A stretch of DNA of 55,167 nucleotides from an uncultured Ectothiorhodospiraceae bacterium (GCA_913056385.1 CAJXND010000007.1:1-55167); one strand, 5' to 3'. Counted from the first letter of the stretch, positions 8,021 through 16,775 are shown. A program made the numbers and translations. Notes: generated from the letters alone by a model not told the origin.

Positions 8021-10185
8021 GCCCGCTCCAGGTTGGCGTAGGCGGCCACGAGCCATTTGGCGCCCACGTCATCGAAATTGACCTGGATCCGGGCATTGGG
8101 GCCGCTGCCCTCGCAGTCCAGCACCACACCCTCGCCGAAGCGGCTGTGCTGCACGCGCTCGCCGAGATTGAATTCCGCCTCGGGAATGACACCCTGGCCG
8201 AGCCCGGCGCCGGCCGCATCCGGGCCGGTCACCGAGAAGCGCGCCCGCACCTCGTCAATCAGGCCGGGCGGCAGTTCCCGGATGAAGCGCGAGGCAATCC
8301 CGAACTCGTCACGGCCATGCAGCCGCCGCCGCTCGGCATAGGTAATCAGCAGGCGCTGTCGGGCCCGGGTAATACCCACATAGGCGAGACGCCGCTCCTC
8401 TTCCAGCCGGCCGGGCTCCTCCACGGACATCCGATGCGGAAACAGCCCCTCCTCGAGCCCGGCGAGGAAAACCACCGGAAACTCCAGGCCCTTGGCCGAG
8501 TGCAGCGTCATGAGCTGGACGCAGTCCTCCCAGGCACCCGCCTGACCCTCGCCGGCCTCCAGCGCCGCATGGGCCAGGAAGGCCGTGGGCGTGTCCATGC
8601 CCTCCTCGATGGTGGCGTCCTGCTCAAAGCTGCGCGCCGCGGTGATGAGCTCGTCGAGGTTCTCGAGCTTGTCCTGGGCACGTTCCGAGCGATCCTTGCC
8701 GACATGACCGCGCAGTCCGCTGCGCTCCAGCACCGCCTCGAGCCGGTCGGCGAGGTCCAGGTCCGCGGTCCCGGCGGCCAGACCATCAATCAGTTCCACA
8801 AAGGCACGCAGGGAATTCGCGGCCCGGGCCGGCAGCACGCCGCGGCTTTCCACCAGGCCGCGCGCCGCCGCCCACAGGCTCACGTCCTGATCGCGGGCCG
8901 CCAGCCGGATGGCCTCCAGCGTACGGTTACCAATGCCCCGGGTGGGTGTGTTGATGATGCGCTCCAGCGCCGCGCTGTCATCGCGGTTGGCGATCAGGCG
9001 CAGGTAGGCCAGCGCATCCTTGATCTCCGCACGCTCGAAAAAGCGCAGCCCTCCGTAGACACGATAGGGGATGCGCCGGGCGAGCAGAGCCTCCTCGAAG
9101 GTCCGTGACTGGGCGTTGGATCGGTAGAGAATGGCGATATCACGCCGCTGCAGCCCGAGCTCCTCGACCATGGCCATGAGGCGTTCCACCACGAAACGGG
9201 CCTCGTCCTGTTCGTTGAAGGCTGCGTACAGCGCGATGGGCTCGCCCTGCTCCCCCTCGGTCCAGAGCTTCTTGCCCAGACGGTCGCTGTTCCGCGCGAT
9301 CAGCGTGTTGGCGGCCTCGAGGATCGTGCTGGTGGATCGGTAGTTCTGCTCGAGACGCAGGACCCGGGTGTTGGAGTAGTCCTCACGGAAGCGCTGCAGG
9401 TTTTCCACCCGGGCGCCCCGCCAGCCATAGATGGACTGGTCGTCGTCGCCGACGATGAAGACATCGGACTCGGGGCCGGCCAGCAGCTTGAGCCATTCGT
9501 ACTGGATGCCATTGGTGTCCTGGAACTCGTCCACCAGCACATGCCGGAAGCGTCGGCGATAGTGCCCGAGCAGTTCCAGGTGGTTCTGCAGCATCTCGAC
9601 GGTGCGCAGCATCAGTTCGGCGAAATCGACGACGCCGGCACTGCGACAGGCCGCCTCGTAGGCGGCGTAGACCCGCGCCATCTGGCCGCTGTAGGGATCG
9701 CCGGTATCCAGGTCCTCGGGTCGCTCGCCAGCATCCTTGCGCGCGTTGATGAAGCCCTGGAGCTGACGAACCGGCCAGCGATTCTCGTCCACCTCCAGAT
9801 CGCGCATGACCCGCTTGACCAGGCGTCTCTGATCCTCGCTGTCGAGTATCTGGAAGCCCTGCGGCAGTCCGGCCTCCTGCCAGTGCAGACGCAGGAGGCG
9901 ATGGCTGAGGCCGTGGAAGGTGCCCACCCATATGCCGGAGCCGGACACGCCGAGCAGCTGCTCAATGCGGCCGCGCATCTCGGCCGCGGCCTTGTTGGTG
10001 AACGTCACGGCCAGCAGGTTCCAGGGCGTTGCACCTTCCACACGCACCAGCCAGGCCGCGCGGTGCGTCAGCACGCGGGTCTTGCCACTCCCTGCACCGG
10101 CCAGCACGAGAGCATGACCCAGCGGCGCGGTGACCGCCTCGCGCTGGGCCGGATTAAGTGGGTCGATCAGATCGGAGACGTCCAT
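8017..10185 (-). CDS. uvrD: DNA helicase II UvrD
   Basis: Superfamily 1A 3'-5' helicase for nucleotide excision and mismatch repair, 722 residues, close to the E. coli length. Motifs in order: Walker A AGAGSGKT near residue 30, DEFQDTN, GDDDQSIYGWRGA, QNYRS, TLHSAKGLEFPVVF and RLAYVGITRAR. The C-terminus, with a FGEGVVLDCEGSGPNARIQVNF tract, is the UvrD/PcrA Tudor-like domain, which in the family contacts RNA polymerase. Rep is a less likely reading because of that C-terminal domain. It is convergent with the LOG gene and 30 bases downstream of oxyR. Confidence 0.95.
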   Translation of the reverse strand: MDVSDLIDPLNPAQREAVTAPLGHALVLAGAGSGKTRVLTHRAAWLVRVEGATPWNLLAVTFTNKAAAEMRGRIEQLLGVSGSGIWVGTFHGLSHRLLRLHWQEAGLPQGFQILDSEDQRRLVKRVMRDLEVDENRWPVRQLQGFINARKDAGERPEDLDTGDPYSGQMARVYAAYEAACRSAGVVDFAELMLRTVEMLQNHLELLGHYRRRFRHVLVDEFQDTNGIQYEWLKLLAGPESDVFIVGDDDQSIYGWRGARVENLQRFREDYSNTRVLRLEQNYRSTSTILEAANTLIARNSDRLGKKLWTEGEQGEPIALYAAFNEQDEARFVVERLMAMVEELGLQRRDIAILYRSNAQSRTFEEALLARRIPYRVYGGLRFFERAEIKDALAYLRLIANRDDSAALERIINTPTRGIGNRTLEAIRLAARDQDVSLWAAARGLVESRGVLPARAANSLRAFVELIDGLAAGTADLDLADRLEAVLERSGLRGHVGKDRSERAQDKLENLDELITAARSFEQDATIEEGMDTPTAFLAHAALEAGEGQAGAWEDCVQLMTLHSAKGLEFPVVFLAGLEEGLFPHRMSVEEPGRLEEERRLAYVGITRARQRLLITYAERRRLHGRDEFGIASRFIRELPPGLIDEVRARFSVTGPDAAGAGLGQGVIPEAEFNLGERVQHSRFGEGVVLDCEGSGPNARIQVNFDDVGAKWLVAAYANLERA

Positions 10186-10215
10186 GGCGCCGGATTATAT
10201 CAGCGCGCCCCCGCG

Positions 10216-11133
10216 CTAGGTGCCGGGCAGTGCCCTGACCGGTGGCAACGCTTGGATCAGCTCGGCCATGGCGCTGACCAACGGTTCCCGCGCACATCCC
10301 CGGCGCCGATAGATGGCGAGCTCGCGGACCGGTGGCTGACCGTCGAAGGGACGCACCACCAGCCCCTCGGTATGCGACCCCGCCGGCTCGACGGCCAGAG
10401 TCGGCAGCAGGGTAATGCCGGCGCCCGAGGCGACCATCTGACGCAGTGTCTCCAGGCTCGTGGCACGGAAGTCCTGCTGCTGCTGGGCACCGACCCGCGA
10501 ACAGAAATCCAGCGCCTGATCGCGCATGCAGTGCCCCTCCTCAAGTAGCAGCATGGGCGCCGCATCCAGATCATCCCGCTTGATGGCAGTCTGGCCGGCC
10601 AGCGGATGATCGGCGGGCAATGCCACCTCGAAGGGTTCCTGGAACAGTGCTTGCGAGACCAGCCCCTCATCCGGGATCGGGGTGCCCATGATAGCGGCGT
10701 CGAGAGTGCCTTCCTGCAGCCGCTCGATGAGCCCGCGGGTACGCTCCTCGTGCAGGAGCAGGCGCAGCTTGGGATAGCTTGTCTGCAGCACCGGAAAGAG
10801 GTGCGGAATCAGATAGGGCCCCAGGGTTGGGATGATCCCCAGCCGGAGGTCCCCGCTCATGGGATCACCGGCGGAGCGGGCCACGTTGACCAGGTCATCC
10901 ACTTCGTTGAGCACTTGGCGGGCACGTTCGGTCACCATTCGGCCAATGGGCGTCACGATCACGCGCTTGCTCGTCCGCTCCACCAGCTGGACGTTGAGAT
11001 ATTCCTCAAGCTTCTTGACCTGGGTGCTCAGCGTCGGCTGGCTGACAAAGCAGGCCGCCGCGGCGCGCCCAAAGTGTTGATGGTCCGCCACGGCAACGAG
11101 ATAGCGCAGGTCGCGAAAATTGACGTGATTCAT
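10216..11133 (-). CDS. oxyR: Peroxide-sensing LysR-type regulator OxyR
   Basis: LysR-family activator, 305 residues, with an N-terminal winged helix (FGRAAAACFVSQPTLSTQVKKLEE) and a substrate-binding-like C-terminal domain. The redox pair is present: C202 and C211 in GHCMRDQALDFC, the same spacing as E. coli C199/C208, so H2O2 sensing by disulfide formation is expected. No katG or ahpC lies next to it; ohr is about 4.5 kb away. The gene sits between uvrD and znuA on the same strand, with its own 117-base upstream gap. That gap contains a possible -10 (TAGAAT on the minus strand near 11190). Confidence 0.92.
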   Translation of the reverse strand: MNHVNFRDLRYLVAVADHQHFGRAAAACFVSQPTLSTQVKKLEEYLNVQLVERTSKRVIVTPIGRMVTERARQVLNEVDDLVNVARSAGDPMSGDLRLGIIPTLGPYLIPHLFPVLQTSYPKLRLLLHEERTRGLIERLQEGTLDAAIMGTPIPDEGLVSQALFQEPFEVALPADHPLAGQTAIKRDDLDAAPMLLLEEGHCMRDQALDFCSRVGAQQQQDFRATSLETLRQMVASGAGITLLPTLAVEPAGSHTEGLVVRPFDGQPPVRELAIYRRRGCAREPLVSAMAELIQALPPVRALPGT

Positions 11134-11250
11134 GGGCCGGTATCAGGGTCCTCGGCAAGTTCGGGCCAGCGGAGCAATGCAGAGGTTATTCTACCTTGTT
11201 GCCAGGGGCTCCGCCTGCCCGAATTGATACCCCGATGCCGGGTCGCCCGG

Positions 11251-12273
11251 TCAGCGTCCGGCCAGGCAGGAGACCAGGCGGTCCGTGAGTTGCCGGATCA
11301 GCGTCGGGTAGAAATCCGGTCCGATGGCGATCTCGCTGCCGAGGGGATCGAGGACACCGGTACGCGCCGAGGTGCCGTTCAGTACGGTATCGACCAGTGC
11401 CGGATTGAACTGCGGCTCGGCGAACACGCACTGCACGTCATGATGGCCGACAATCTCGCGGATCTCCGCGATATGCGCCGGGCTTGGATCGCTGGCATCG
11501 CTCAGGGAGATGGCCCCCACCGTGTTCATGTCGAAACGACGCTCATAGTACTGATAGGCGTCGTGGAAGACGATGAAGGCCTGCTCGTGCACGGGTGAAA
11601 CCTCGCCCCGGACCTGCTCCATCAGCGCGTCGATCTCGGCCTGCCCCGCCTCCGCATTGCGGCGGTAGACCTGCGCATTGCGCGGATCTTCCTCGGCCAG
11701 GGTCTCGGCAATGACACCCAGCCAGTAGCGGGCATTCACCGGATCAAGCCAGGCATGCGGATCGATGCCTTCATGGGCATGATCTGCATGGTCATGGCCG
11801 TGCTCATGACCATGATCGTGGTGGTCGTCGTGACCGTGGTCGTCATGTTCACCGGCACCGTGATCGTGATCATCATGGCCCGGCGTTTCGGTCAGGACAC
11901 GCTCCCGGAAGGCGTGTCGAAGCGTTCCCTGAGAATGCAGCAATGCCACCTGGCGCGCATCCGGCGCCAGATTGCCCAGCGCTCGGTCCAGCCAGGGCGT
12001 GAGCTCCTCACCCACCCAGAAAACCACATCGGCATTCTCCAGCGCGGCTGCCTCGGACGGCCGCATTGAATAGCTGTGGGGCGAAGCGCCCCGCTGGATC
12101 ACCAGCCGCGGTTCGCCGACACCTTCCATGACACGACTGACAAGAGAATGCACCGGTGTGACATCGGTCGCGACAACAGGCACAGCCATTGCGGGGACTG
12201 AAAAACCCACCAGCAGAAACGTCAGGGCCAATCGCAGGCGGCGGATGGGCGCAGGTAGACGTTGATCGAGCAT
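11251..12273 (-). CDS. znuA: High-affinity zinc ABC transporter, periplasmic binding protein ZnuA
   Basis: Zinc-binding solute receptor of the cluster 9 family, 340 residues. A signal peptide ending near AMA is visible. A long His/Asp-rich loop (about residues 135-172, with repeated HDH and HGH units) separates the two lobes, as in other ZnuA proteins, and is thought to capture zinc. Ligand histidines appear in ASPHSYS, GIDPHAW and VFHDAYQYYERRF. I chose ATG 12273, preceded by GGAGGT, over the upstream in-frame start at 12303, which would run into the Zur operator. It is divergent from znuCB across that operator. Confidence 0.95.
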   Translation of the reverse strand: MLDQRLPAPIRRLRLALTFLLVGFSVPAMAVPVVATDVTPVHSLVSRVMEGVGEPRLVIQRGASPHSYSMRPSEAAALENADVVFWVGEELTPWLDRALGNLAPDARQVALLHSQGTLRHAFRERVLTETPGHDDHDHGAGEHDDHGHDDHHDHGHEHGHDHADHAHEGIDPHAWLDPVNARYWLGVIAETLAEEDPRNAQVYRRNAEAGQAEIDALMEQVRGEVSPVHEQAFIVFHDAYQYYERRFDMNTVGAISLSDASDPSPAHIAEIREIVGHHDVQCVFAEPQFNPALVDTVLNGTSARTGVLDPLGSEIAIGPDFYPTLIRQLTDRLVSCLAGR

Positions 12274-12304
12274 CGGTAACCTCCGGGACAGCGGGAACAA
12301 CAAT

Positions 12305-12328
12305 GTAATGTTATACTATAACATCATT
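12305..12328. promoter_or_regulatory. Zur operator between znuA and znuC
   Basis: Near-perfect palindrome with core TGTTATACTATAACA at 12309-12323, flanked by AA and TC. It matches the gammaproteobacterial Zur consensus (GTTATAnTATAAC core). It sits midway between the divergent znuA and znuC starts, so one zinc-loaded Zur dimer could repress both. The same bases could serve as overlapping -10 elements (TATACT, TATAAC). Confidence 0.93.
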
Positions 12329-12354
12329 AATCCGCTTTCCGAGAAACCCCCGGT

Positions 12355-13131
12355 ATGGCACTGTCCGGTCCCATCATGGCGAATCCGCAGCATCCATTGA
12401 TCGAGGCCACCGGCGTCAATGTCCACATCGGCGGTCGGCAGGTCCTCCAGGACATCGAGCTCAGCCTGTCGGCGGGCGAGATCGTGACCGTGGTCGGGCC
12501 CAACGGCTCGGGCAAATCGACGCTATTGCGTGCGCTCATCGGGGCGATCCCTGTCAGCAGTGGACGCGTCAGCCGGGGGCCGGGTCTGAGGGTGGGCTAT
12601 GTGCCGCAACGCCTGCATATCGACCCGACCCTGCCACTCACCGTTGGACGATTTCTCAACCTGCCGCGACGCCATGGCCGACATGCCATTGATCAGGCAC
12701 TGGCGCGGGCAGGCATTCCCGGGCGGGCAGGCGCCGCCATGTCGGCGCTCTCCGGCGGCCAGTTCCAGCGCGCTCTCATGGCCCGGGCCTTGCTTGACGA
12801 GCCGGATCTACTGATGCTCGATGAGGCGTCGCAAGGGCTCGACCAGACCGGTACCGCCGACTTCTATCGGCAACTCGAGGAAATCCGCGACCAGCTCGGC
12901 TGCGGCATCCTGATGGTCAGCCATGACCTTCACGTGGTGATGCGTGCCGCCGACCGGGTGATCTGTCTGAATCATCACATCTGCTGCCAGGGACATCCGG
13001 AGGCGGTCACGGCGGCCCCTGAATATCGAGCCCTGTTCGGCACCGACGACGAGGAGGCGCTGGCGATCTTCCGGCATGACCCCCACAAGCATCCTCATGA
13101 TCATCCGCGGGAGGATAACCATGCTGGATGA
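12355..13131 (+). CDS. znuC: Zinc ABC transporter ATP-binding protein ZnuC
   Basis: ABC ATPase, 258 residues. Walker A GPNGSGKS (48-55), signature LSGGQFQ (132-138), Walker B LLMLDEAS (152-159) and the H-loop His190 are all present. The C-terminal tail is histidine-rich (HDPHKHPHDHPREDNH), a metal-binding-like extension that could sense or buffer zinc; that role is inference. Start choice: ATG 12355 gives a full N-terminus, but ATG 12376 is also possible; neither has a strong ribosome site. It overlaps znuB by 11 bases. Confidence 0.94.
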   Translation: MALSGPIMANPQHPLIEATGVNVHIGGRQVLQDIELSLSAGEIVTVVGPNGSGKSTLLRALIGAIPVSSGRVSRGPGLRVGYVPQRLHIDPTLPLTVGRFLNLPRRHGRHAIDQALARAGIPGRAGAAMSALSGGQFQRALMARALLDEPDLLMLDEASQGLDQTGTADFYRQLEEIRDQLGCGILMVSHDLHVVMRAADRVICLNHHICCQGHPEAVTAAPEYRALFGTDDEEALAIFRHDPHKHPHDHPREDNHAG

Positions 13132-13924
13132 TTTCATGGTGCGTGCCGCGCTCGCAGGCCTGGGGGTGATGCTGGCCGCCGCGCCCCTCGGCTGCTTCGT
13201 GGTCTGGCGGCGGATGGCCTTCTTCGGGGCGGCAACGGCCCATGCTGCGGTGCTCGGCGTTGCCTTGTCGCTGGCCCTGTCGATGTCCGTTTTCGCCGGT
13301 GTGCTTGCCGTATCGCTGCTGATGGCCATCTCGGTCACCCTGCTGAGTCACCGCGGCTATGCAATGGACACCCTGCTCGGCGTCATGGCCCACTCATCCC
13401 TGGCTTTCGGACTGGTGGCCGTGTCATTCCTGTCCGATGTGCGGATCGACCTGATGGCCTACCTGTTCGGCGACATTCTCGCGGTGGGCCGTACTGACCT
13501 GGGCATCATCTGGAGCGGCTCGCTGCTTGTCCTTGGTCTTACGCTATGGCGCTGGCAGCCGCTGCTGCTGGCCACCGTGAGCGAGGAACTCGCCCATGCC
13601 GAAGGCTATGACCCGCGGCGCGAGAGCCTTGTCCTGACCGTGGCACTGGCGATCGTGGTGGCGGTGGCCATCAAGGTGGTGGGCGTTCTGCTGATCGCCG
13701 CGCTGCTGATCATCCCGGCGGCCACCGCCCGGCCATTCAGTGCCACTCCCGAGCGCATGGCGATCATTGCTGCCGGTCTTGGCATCGTGTCGGTACTCGG
13801 TGGGCTGTGGGGATCCTGGAACCTGGATACACCCACCGGCCCGACCATCGTTTGCGTGGCCGCCATCCTGTTCGCCCTGCTGAACACCATCGCCCGATTC
13901 GAAAGAGGCCGGTCGAGCGATTGA
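13121..13924 (+). CDS. znuB: Zinc ABC transporter permease ZnuB
   Basis: ABC-3 family integral membrane permease, 267 residues, mostly hydrophobic, with seven or eight likely membrane helices. The family stretches RRMAFFGAATAHAAVLGVAL and VVGVLLIAALLIIPAATAR are present. The start at ATG 13121 has GGGAGG seven bases upstream and lies inside the 3' end of znuC, so the two are translationally coupled. It completes the ZnuABC set under the shared Zur operator. Confidence 0.94.
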   Translation: MLDDFMVRAALAGLGVMLAAAPLGCFVVWRRMAFFGAATAHAAVLGVALSLALSMSVFAGVLAVSLLMAISVTLLSHRGYAMDTLLGVMAHSSLAFGLVAVSFLSDVRIDLMAYLFGDILAVGRTDLGIIWSGSLLVLGLTLWRWQPLLLATVSEELAHAEGYDPRRESLVLTVALAIVVAVAIKVVGVLLIAALLIIPAATARPFSATPERMAIIAAGLGIVSVLGGLWGSWNLDTPTGPTIVCVAAILFALLNTIARFERGRSSD

Positions 13925-13987
13925 CAGGCGCTGGCGGGGCTGGGAGCTTAGCGGGCAAGTCACGGGCCAGCGGACAGGGATTGCGAC

Positions 13988-14386
13988 ATGGACGACCAGG
14001 ACATCGATGAGGCACTGGGCAATACGCTGTTCAGGACGGCGGCCGACCACTCCTTCAATGCCATCACGATTACCGAAGCGGCCGACGATGGCGGCGCCGG
14101 GCCGATCATCTACGTTAACGACGCGTTCACCGAGATGACGGGCTATGCCGCCAGTGAAGTGCTGGGCCGCAGCCCGGGCATGCTGCAGGGACCCAACACG
14201 GAGAAAGCCGTGCTGCAGCGGCTCGCCGACCAGATCCGGCGCGGCGAGATCTTTCACGGGGAAACGGTGAACTATCGCAAGGATGGGCACGAGTTCATCA
14301 TCGAATGGAATGTCATCCCGGTTCGCCAGGACGGCCGAACCACCCATTACGTCGCGGTACAGCACGACGTGACCGGCGCAATCTGA
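13988..14386 (+). CDS. Single-domain PAS protein, LOV-like but lacking the photoactive cysteine
   Basis: 132-residue stand-alone PAS domain related to LOV domains. It keeps the FTEMTGY segment, N95 (NYRKDG) and Q125 (AVQHD). Where LOV domains have GRNCRFL it reads GRSPGML, with P63 replacing the adduct cysteine, and the second flavin-contacting Asn position is also changed (EFIIEW). Covalent flavin photochemistry is therefore not expected; a different ligand or a purely protein-binding role is possible. No effector domain is attached. ATG 13988 is preceded by CAGGGA. It lies 63 bases after znuB and could be read through from that operon. Function unknown. Confidence 0.8.
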   Translation: MDDQDIDEALGNTLFRTAADHSFNAITITEAADDGGAGPIIYVNDAFTEMTGYAASEVLGRSPGMLQGPNTEKAVLQRLADQIRRGEIFHGETVNYRKDGHEFIIEWNVIPVRQDGRTTHYVAVQHDVTGAI

Positions 14387-14401
14387 AGCCGCCCTCCCGT
14401 T

Positions 14402-15574
14402 TCAGCCGCGGGCGCCACACAGCGCTCGGGCCAGATCGGCAATCAGATCCTCCGGTTCCTCCAGGCCGATCTGCAGTCGCACCAGCGGGCCCCTCCCAGC
14501 CCAGTCATCCACGCTGCGGTTGCCCTTCAGGCTGCAGGGCAGCGCGAGACTCTCGAATCCGCCCCAGGACGCCCCCCGACCGAACAGCGTCAAGCCGTCC
14601 ACGAAGCGGCTCACCCGGTCCCGCCACGCGGGCGCCAGCTCGACACTGAAAAGCCCCGCCGCGCCATCGAACTGCGATGCCCACAGAGCATGATCCGGAC
14701 TCGTCGGGAGCGGCGGATAGTGGACTTCGGCCACCTCGTCGCGTTGGGCCAGCCATTCCGCCACGGCCAGGGCGCGCCGGGCATGCGCGGGATAGCGGAT
14801 ATGCAGCGTGCGGGCGCCGCGTAGCACCAGTGCCGCATCATCGGCGGAGACGGCGAGGCCAAGGAGGATACTGGCCTCATGCAATACCTCATACGCCTTC
14901 GCGCTGGCCGTAACCGACCCCATCAGCACGTCGGAATGCCCGCCGAGGTACTTGGTGCCCGCCACGATGGACAGATCGGCACCATGTTCCAGCGGCCGAT
15001 AGCAGAAGCCGGAGGCCCAGGTGTTGTCACAGGCGACAAGGATGTCGCCATGGCGACGGGCCGTCTCCGCAATGGCCGCGATATCCTGCAGCTCCATGGT
15101 CACCGAGCCGGGCGTCTCGGTGTAGATCATGCGAGTGGAGGGCTTGACCAGGCGCGCGAGATCGGGCTCGCGGGGGCTGTAGAAATCGAAACGGATACCA
15201 CGCTCATGCAGGAAACGATCCAGTAGCTGGCGCACGGGCGAGTAGACCGTGTCCACCACGAGCAGATGATCGCCGGGGCGCAGAAAGGCCAGCAACACCG
15301 CGGCAATGGCCTCGAGTCCGGAGCTGTAGAGCTTCGTGCCATCACCGTTTTCGAGCTCGGTGATCAGTGTCTCGAGGGCGAACGTGGTGGGTGTCCCGCG
15401 GACGCCATAGGTAAAGGACTGTGCGCCCTCTGTACCGGGGCGCTGTGCCGCGGACATATCGGCCATGGAGGCAAAATCCACCGTGGAGGCCCGAACGAGC
15501 GGTGGATTGACGGGACGACGCCCGTCCGCATAGGGCGGCCGCGCCGAGTGCACGAGTCGGGTTCCACGTTTCAT
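14402..15574 (-). CDS. metC: Cystathionine beta-lyase (Cys/Met metabolism PLP enzyme)
   Basis: 390-residue PLP-dependent fold type I enzyme. The PLP lysine is in SIVAGTKYLGGHSD. TYGVRGTPT, LYSSGLEAI and the N-terminal RGTRLVHSARPP with VNPPLVRAST match the proteobacterial MetC type. The expected reaction splits cystathionine to homocysteine, pyruvate and ammonia in methionine synthesis; other sulfur lyase activities cannot be excluded. I chose ATG 15574 (MKRGTRLVH) because upstream residues look unrelated. It is convergent with the PAS gene and divergent from ohr. Confidence 0.88.
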   Translation of the reverse strand: MKRGTRLVHSARPPYADGRRPVNPPLVRASTVDFASMADMSAAQRPGTEGAQSFTYGVRGTPTTFALETLITELENGDGTKLYSSGLEAIAAVLLAFLRPGDHLLVVDTVYSPVRQLLDRFLHERGIRFDFYSPREPDLARLVKPSTRMIYTETPGSVTMELQDIAAIAETARRHGDILVACDNTWASGFCYRPLEHGADLSIVAGTKYLGGHSDVLMGSVTASAKAYEVLHEASILLGLAVSADDAALVLRGARTLHIRYPAHARRALAVAEWLAQRDEVAEVHYPPLPTSPDHALWASQFDGAAGLFSVELAPAWRDRVSRFVDGLTLFGRGASWGGFESLALPCSLKGNRSVDDWAGRGPLVRLQIGLEEPEDLIADLARALCGARG

Positions 15575-15655
15575 ACCCCTATCATGGCAGGGCTGATCCC
15601 GGCGGCCAACGGCGTGTATGGTGACTCGCACCAGTCACGCAAGAGGAGCGGAACG

Positions 15656-16078
15656 ATGGAAGTACTCTATACCACCACGGGATCGGCAACCGGCGGGCGT
15701 GACGGCCATGCCGCAACGGCCGACGGTTCGCTGGATGTCAAACTGACCGCACCCAAGGAGCTGGGCGGCCCGGGTGGAGAAGGCACGAACCCGGAGCAGC
15801 TTTTCGCCTGCGGCTATTCCGCCTGCTTCCTGGGGGCGATGCAGTTTGTCGGCGGCCAGGAGGGCATCAAGGTGCCCGCCGAAACCCGGGTGACTGCCAC
15901 GGTCTCCCTGGGCAAGCGGGATGACGGCCAGGGGTTCGCCATCGGCGTTGATCTGTCCGTAGAGCTTCCGGGCGTCGAATCGGCCGATGCGGAAAAGCTG
16001 GTCGAGAAGGCCCATGTGGTCTGTCCGTATTCCTACGCCACGCAGGGCAATATCGACGTCACCACGACACTCGCTTAG
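15656..16078 (+). CDS. ohr: Organic hydroperoxide resistance protein Ohr (OsmC family)
   Basis: 140-residue thiol peroxidase of the Ohr branch. The two catalytic cysteines are in NPEQLFACGYSACF and AHVVCPYS, and the N-terminal VLYTTTGSATGGRDG matches Ohr closely. Members reduce organic and fatty-acid hydroperoxides using lipoylated proteins. ATG 15656 is preceded by GAGGAG. No ohrR is adjacent and I did not see an OhrR-type operator in the 81-base gap to metC. A strong hairpin follows the gene. Confidence 0.94.
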   Translation: MEVLYTTTGSATGGRDGHAATADGSLDVKLTAPKELGGPGGEGTNPEQLFACGYSACFLGAMQFVGGQEGIKVPAETRVTATVSLGKRDDGQGFAIGVDLSVELPGVESADAEKLVEKAHVVCPYSYATQGNIDVTTTLA

Positions 16079-16090
16079 GCCTTCCGCATC

Positions 16091-16127
16091 GCTTCAGCCA
16101 CCGGGGAAAGGCCCCGGTGGCTGAAGC
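16091..16127. terminator. 16-bp perfect hairpin between ohr and a convergent gene
   Basis: A perfect 16-bp inverted repeat (arms 16091-16106 and 16112-16127) with a 5-base loop lies 13 bases past the ohr stop and 10 bases before the end of the convergent DUF4864-like gene. It could act as a bidirectional transcription stop or 3'-end stabiliser. Neither strand has a T-tract after the stem, so it is not a textbook intrinsic terminator. Confidence 0.6.
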
Positions 16128-16136
16128 AGATCGCCA

Positions 16137-16643
16137 TCAGGACAGCTGCTCGCCGGTCTGCCTGGCCGGCGTTACGCGTGTCGTCATCCAGGCGGGGCCA
16201 TCCGGCTGCGCTGCCTTCTCCAGCCGCCACTGGAAGCGATAGAAGCCTCCATCCCGGGACAGGACCCTGACCCGGTAGACCGCCGTACGCCCGGTCCGGC
16301 GGATTTCGGTGATCTCGTATCCGAGGTGATTGATCAGCATGGCGTAACCCGGCCCCCGGAGCATGCGGGTAAAACGCGCCAGCGGGCCGGTAATCACGCG
16401 ATTGCGGGGGTGGGCAAAGGCCCACACCTGTTCGATGCCGGCGTTTCTTTCGGGCCGATCGTTGTCGCTGAGCGCATTCAGCTGGATCGCAACGACTTCC
16501 CGCGCCGAGCGTTCCGGGCCGGGCTCGAGGACGCGATCGGTCGACGGGGCCTCCTGGGCCTTCGCCACCGACAGGACCAGGACAAGCATGAGCGCCATAA
16601 GGCACGAAGGATGACGGGCGGAAAAGGCACTGTTAATCGACAT
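16137..16643 (-). CDS. Exported DUF4864-like protein
   Basis: 168-residue protein with an N-terminal signal peptide (hydrophobic LMALMLVLVLSVAKA). The mature part reads as a DUF4864-type domain: AIQLNALSDNDRPERNAGI followed by VWAFAHPRNR and FTRMLRGPGYAML. That family has no established function. ATG 16643 is preceded by GGGAGG eight bases upstream. A 176-residue frame at 16075-16605 on the same strand is its shadow. It is divergent from the SRPBCC gene across 132 bases, so the two may share regulation. Confidence 0.72.
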   Translation of the reverse strand: MSINSAFSARHPSCLMALMLVLVLSVAKAQEAPSTDRVLEPGPERSAREVVAIQLNALSDNDRPERNAGIEQVWAFAHPRNRVITGPLARFTRMLRGPGYAMLINHLGYEITEIRRTGRTAVYRVRVLSRDGGFYRFQWRLEKAAQPDGPAWMTTRVTPARQTGEQLS

Positions 16644-16775
16644 GGTCCCGGCCTCCCTGTCGGCCGGGCGGACCGGCCTGTTGCGGAGCGAGGACGATCC
16701 CCGCTATTTCAGAATCTGCCCTGCAGGGGTTAAGGTGCGGGACAATGCACCGCGGTGTCCAGTGTCGAGTGAAAC

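Noticed and set aside
15560-15575. Partial parS-like GTTCCACGTTTC in the metC start region
   Set aside because: Not palindromic; only half of the motif is present.
16075-16605. 176-residue minus-strand frame
   Set aside because: Shadow of the signal-peptide-bearing DUF4864-like gene in another frame, and it would run through the 16-bp hairpin.
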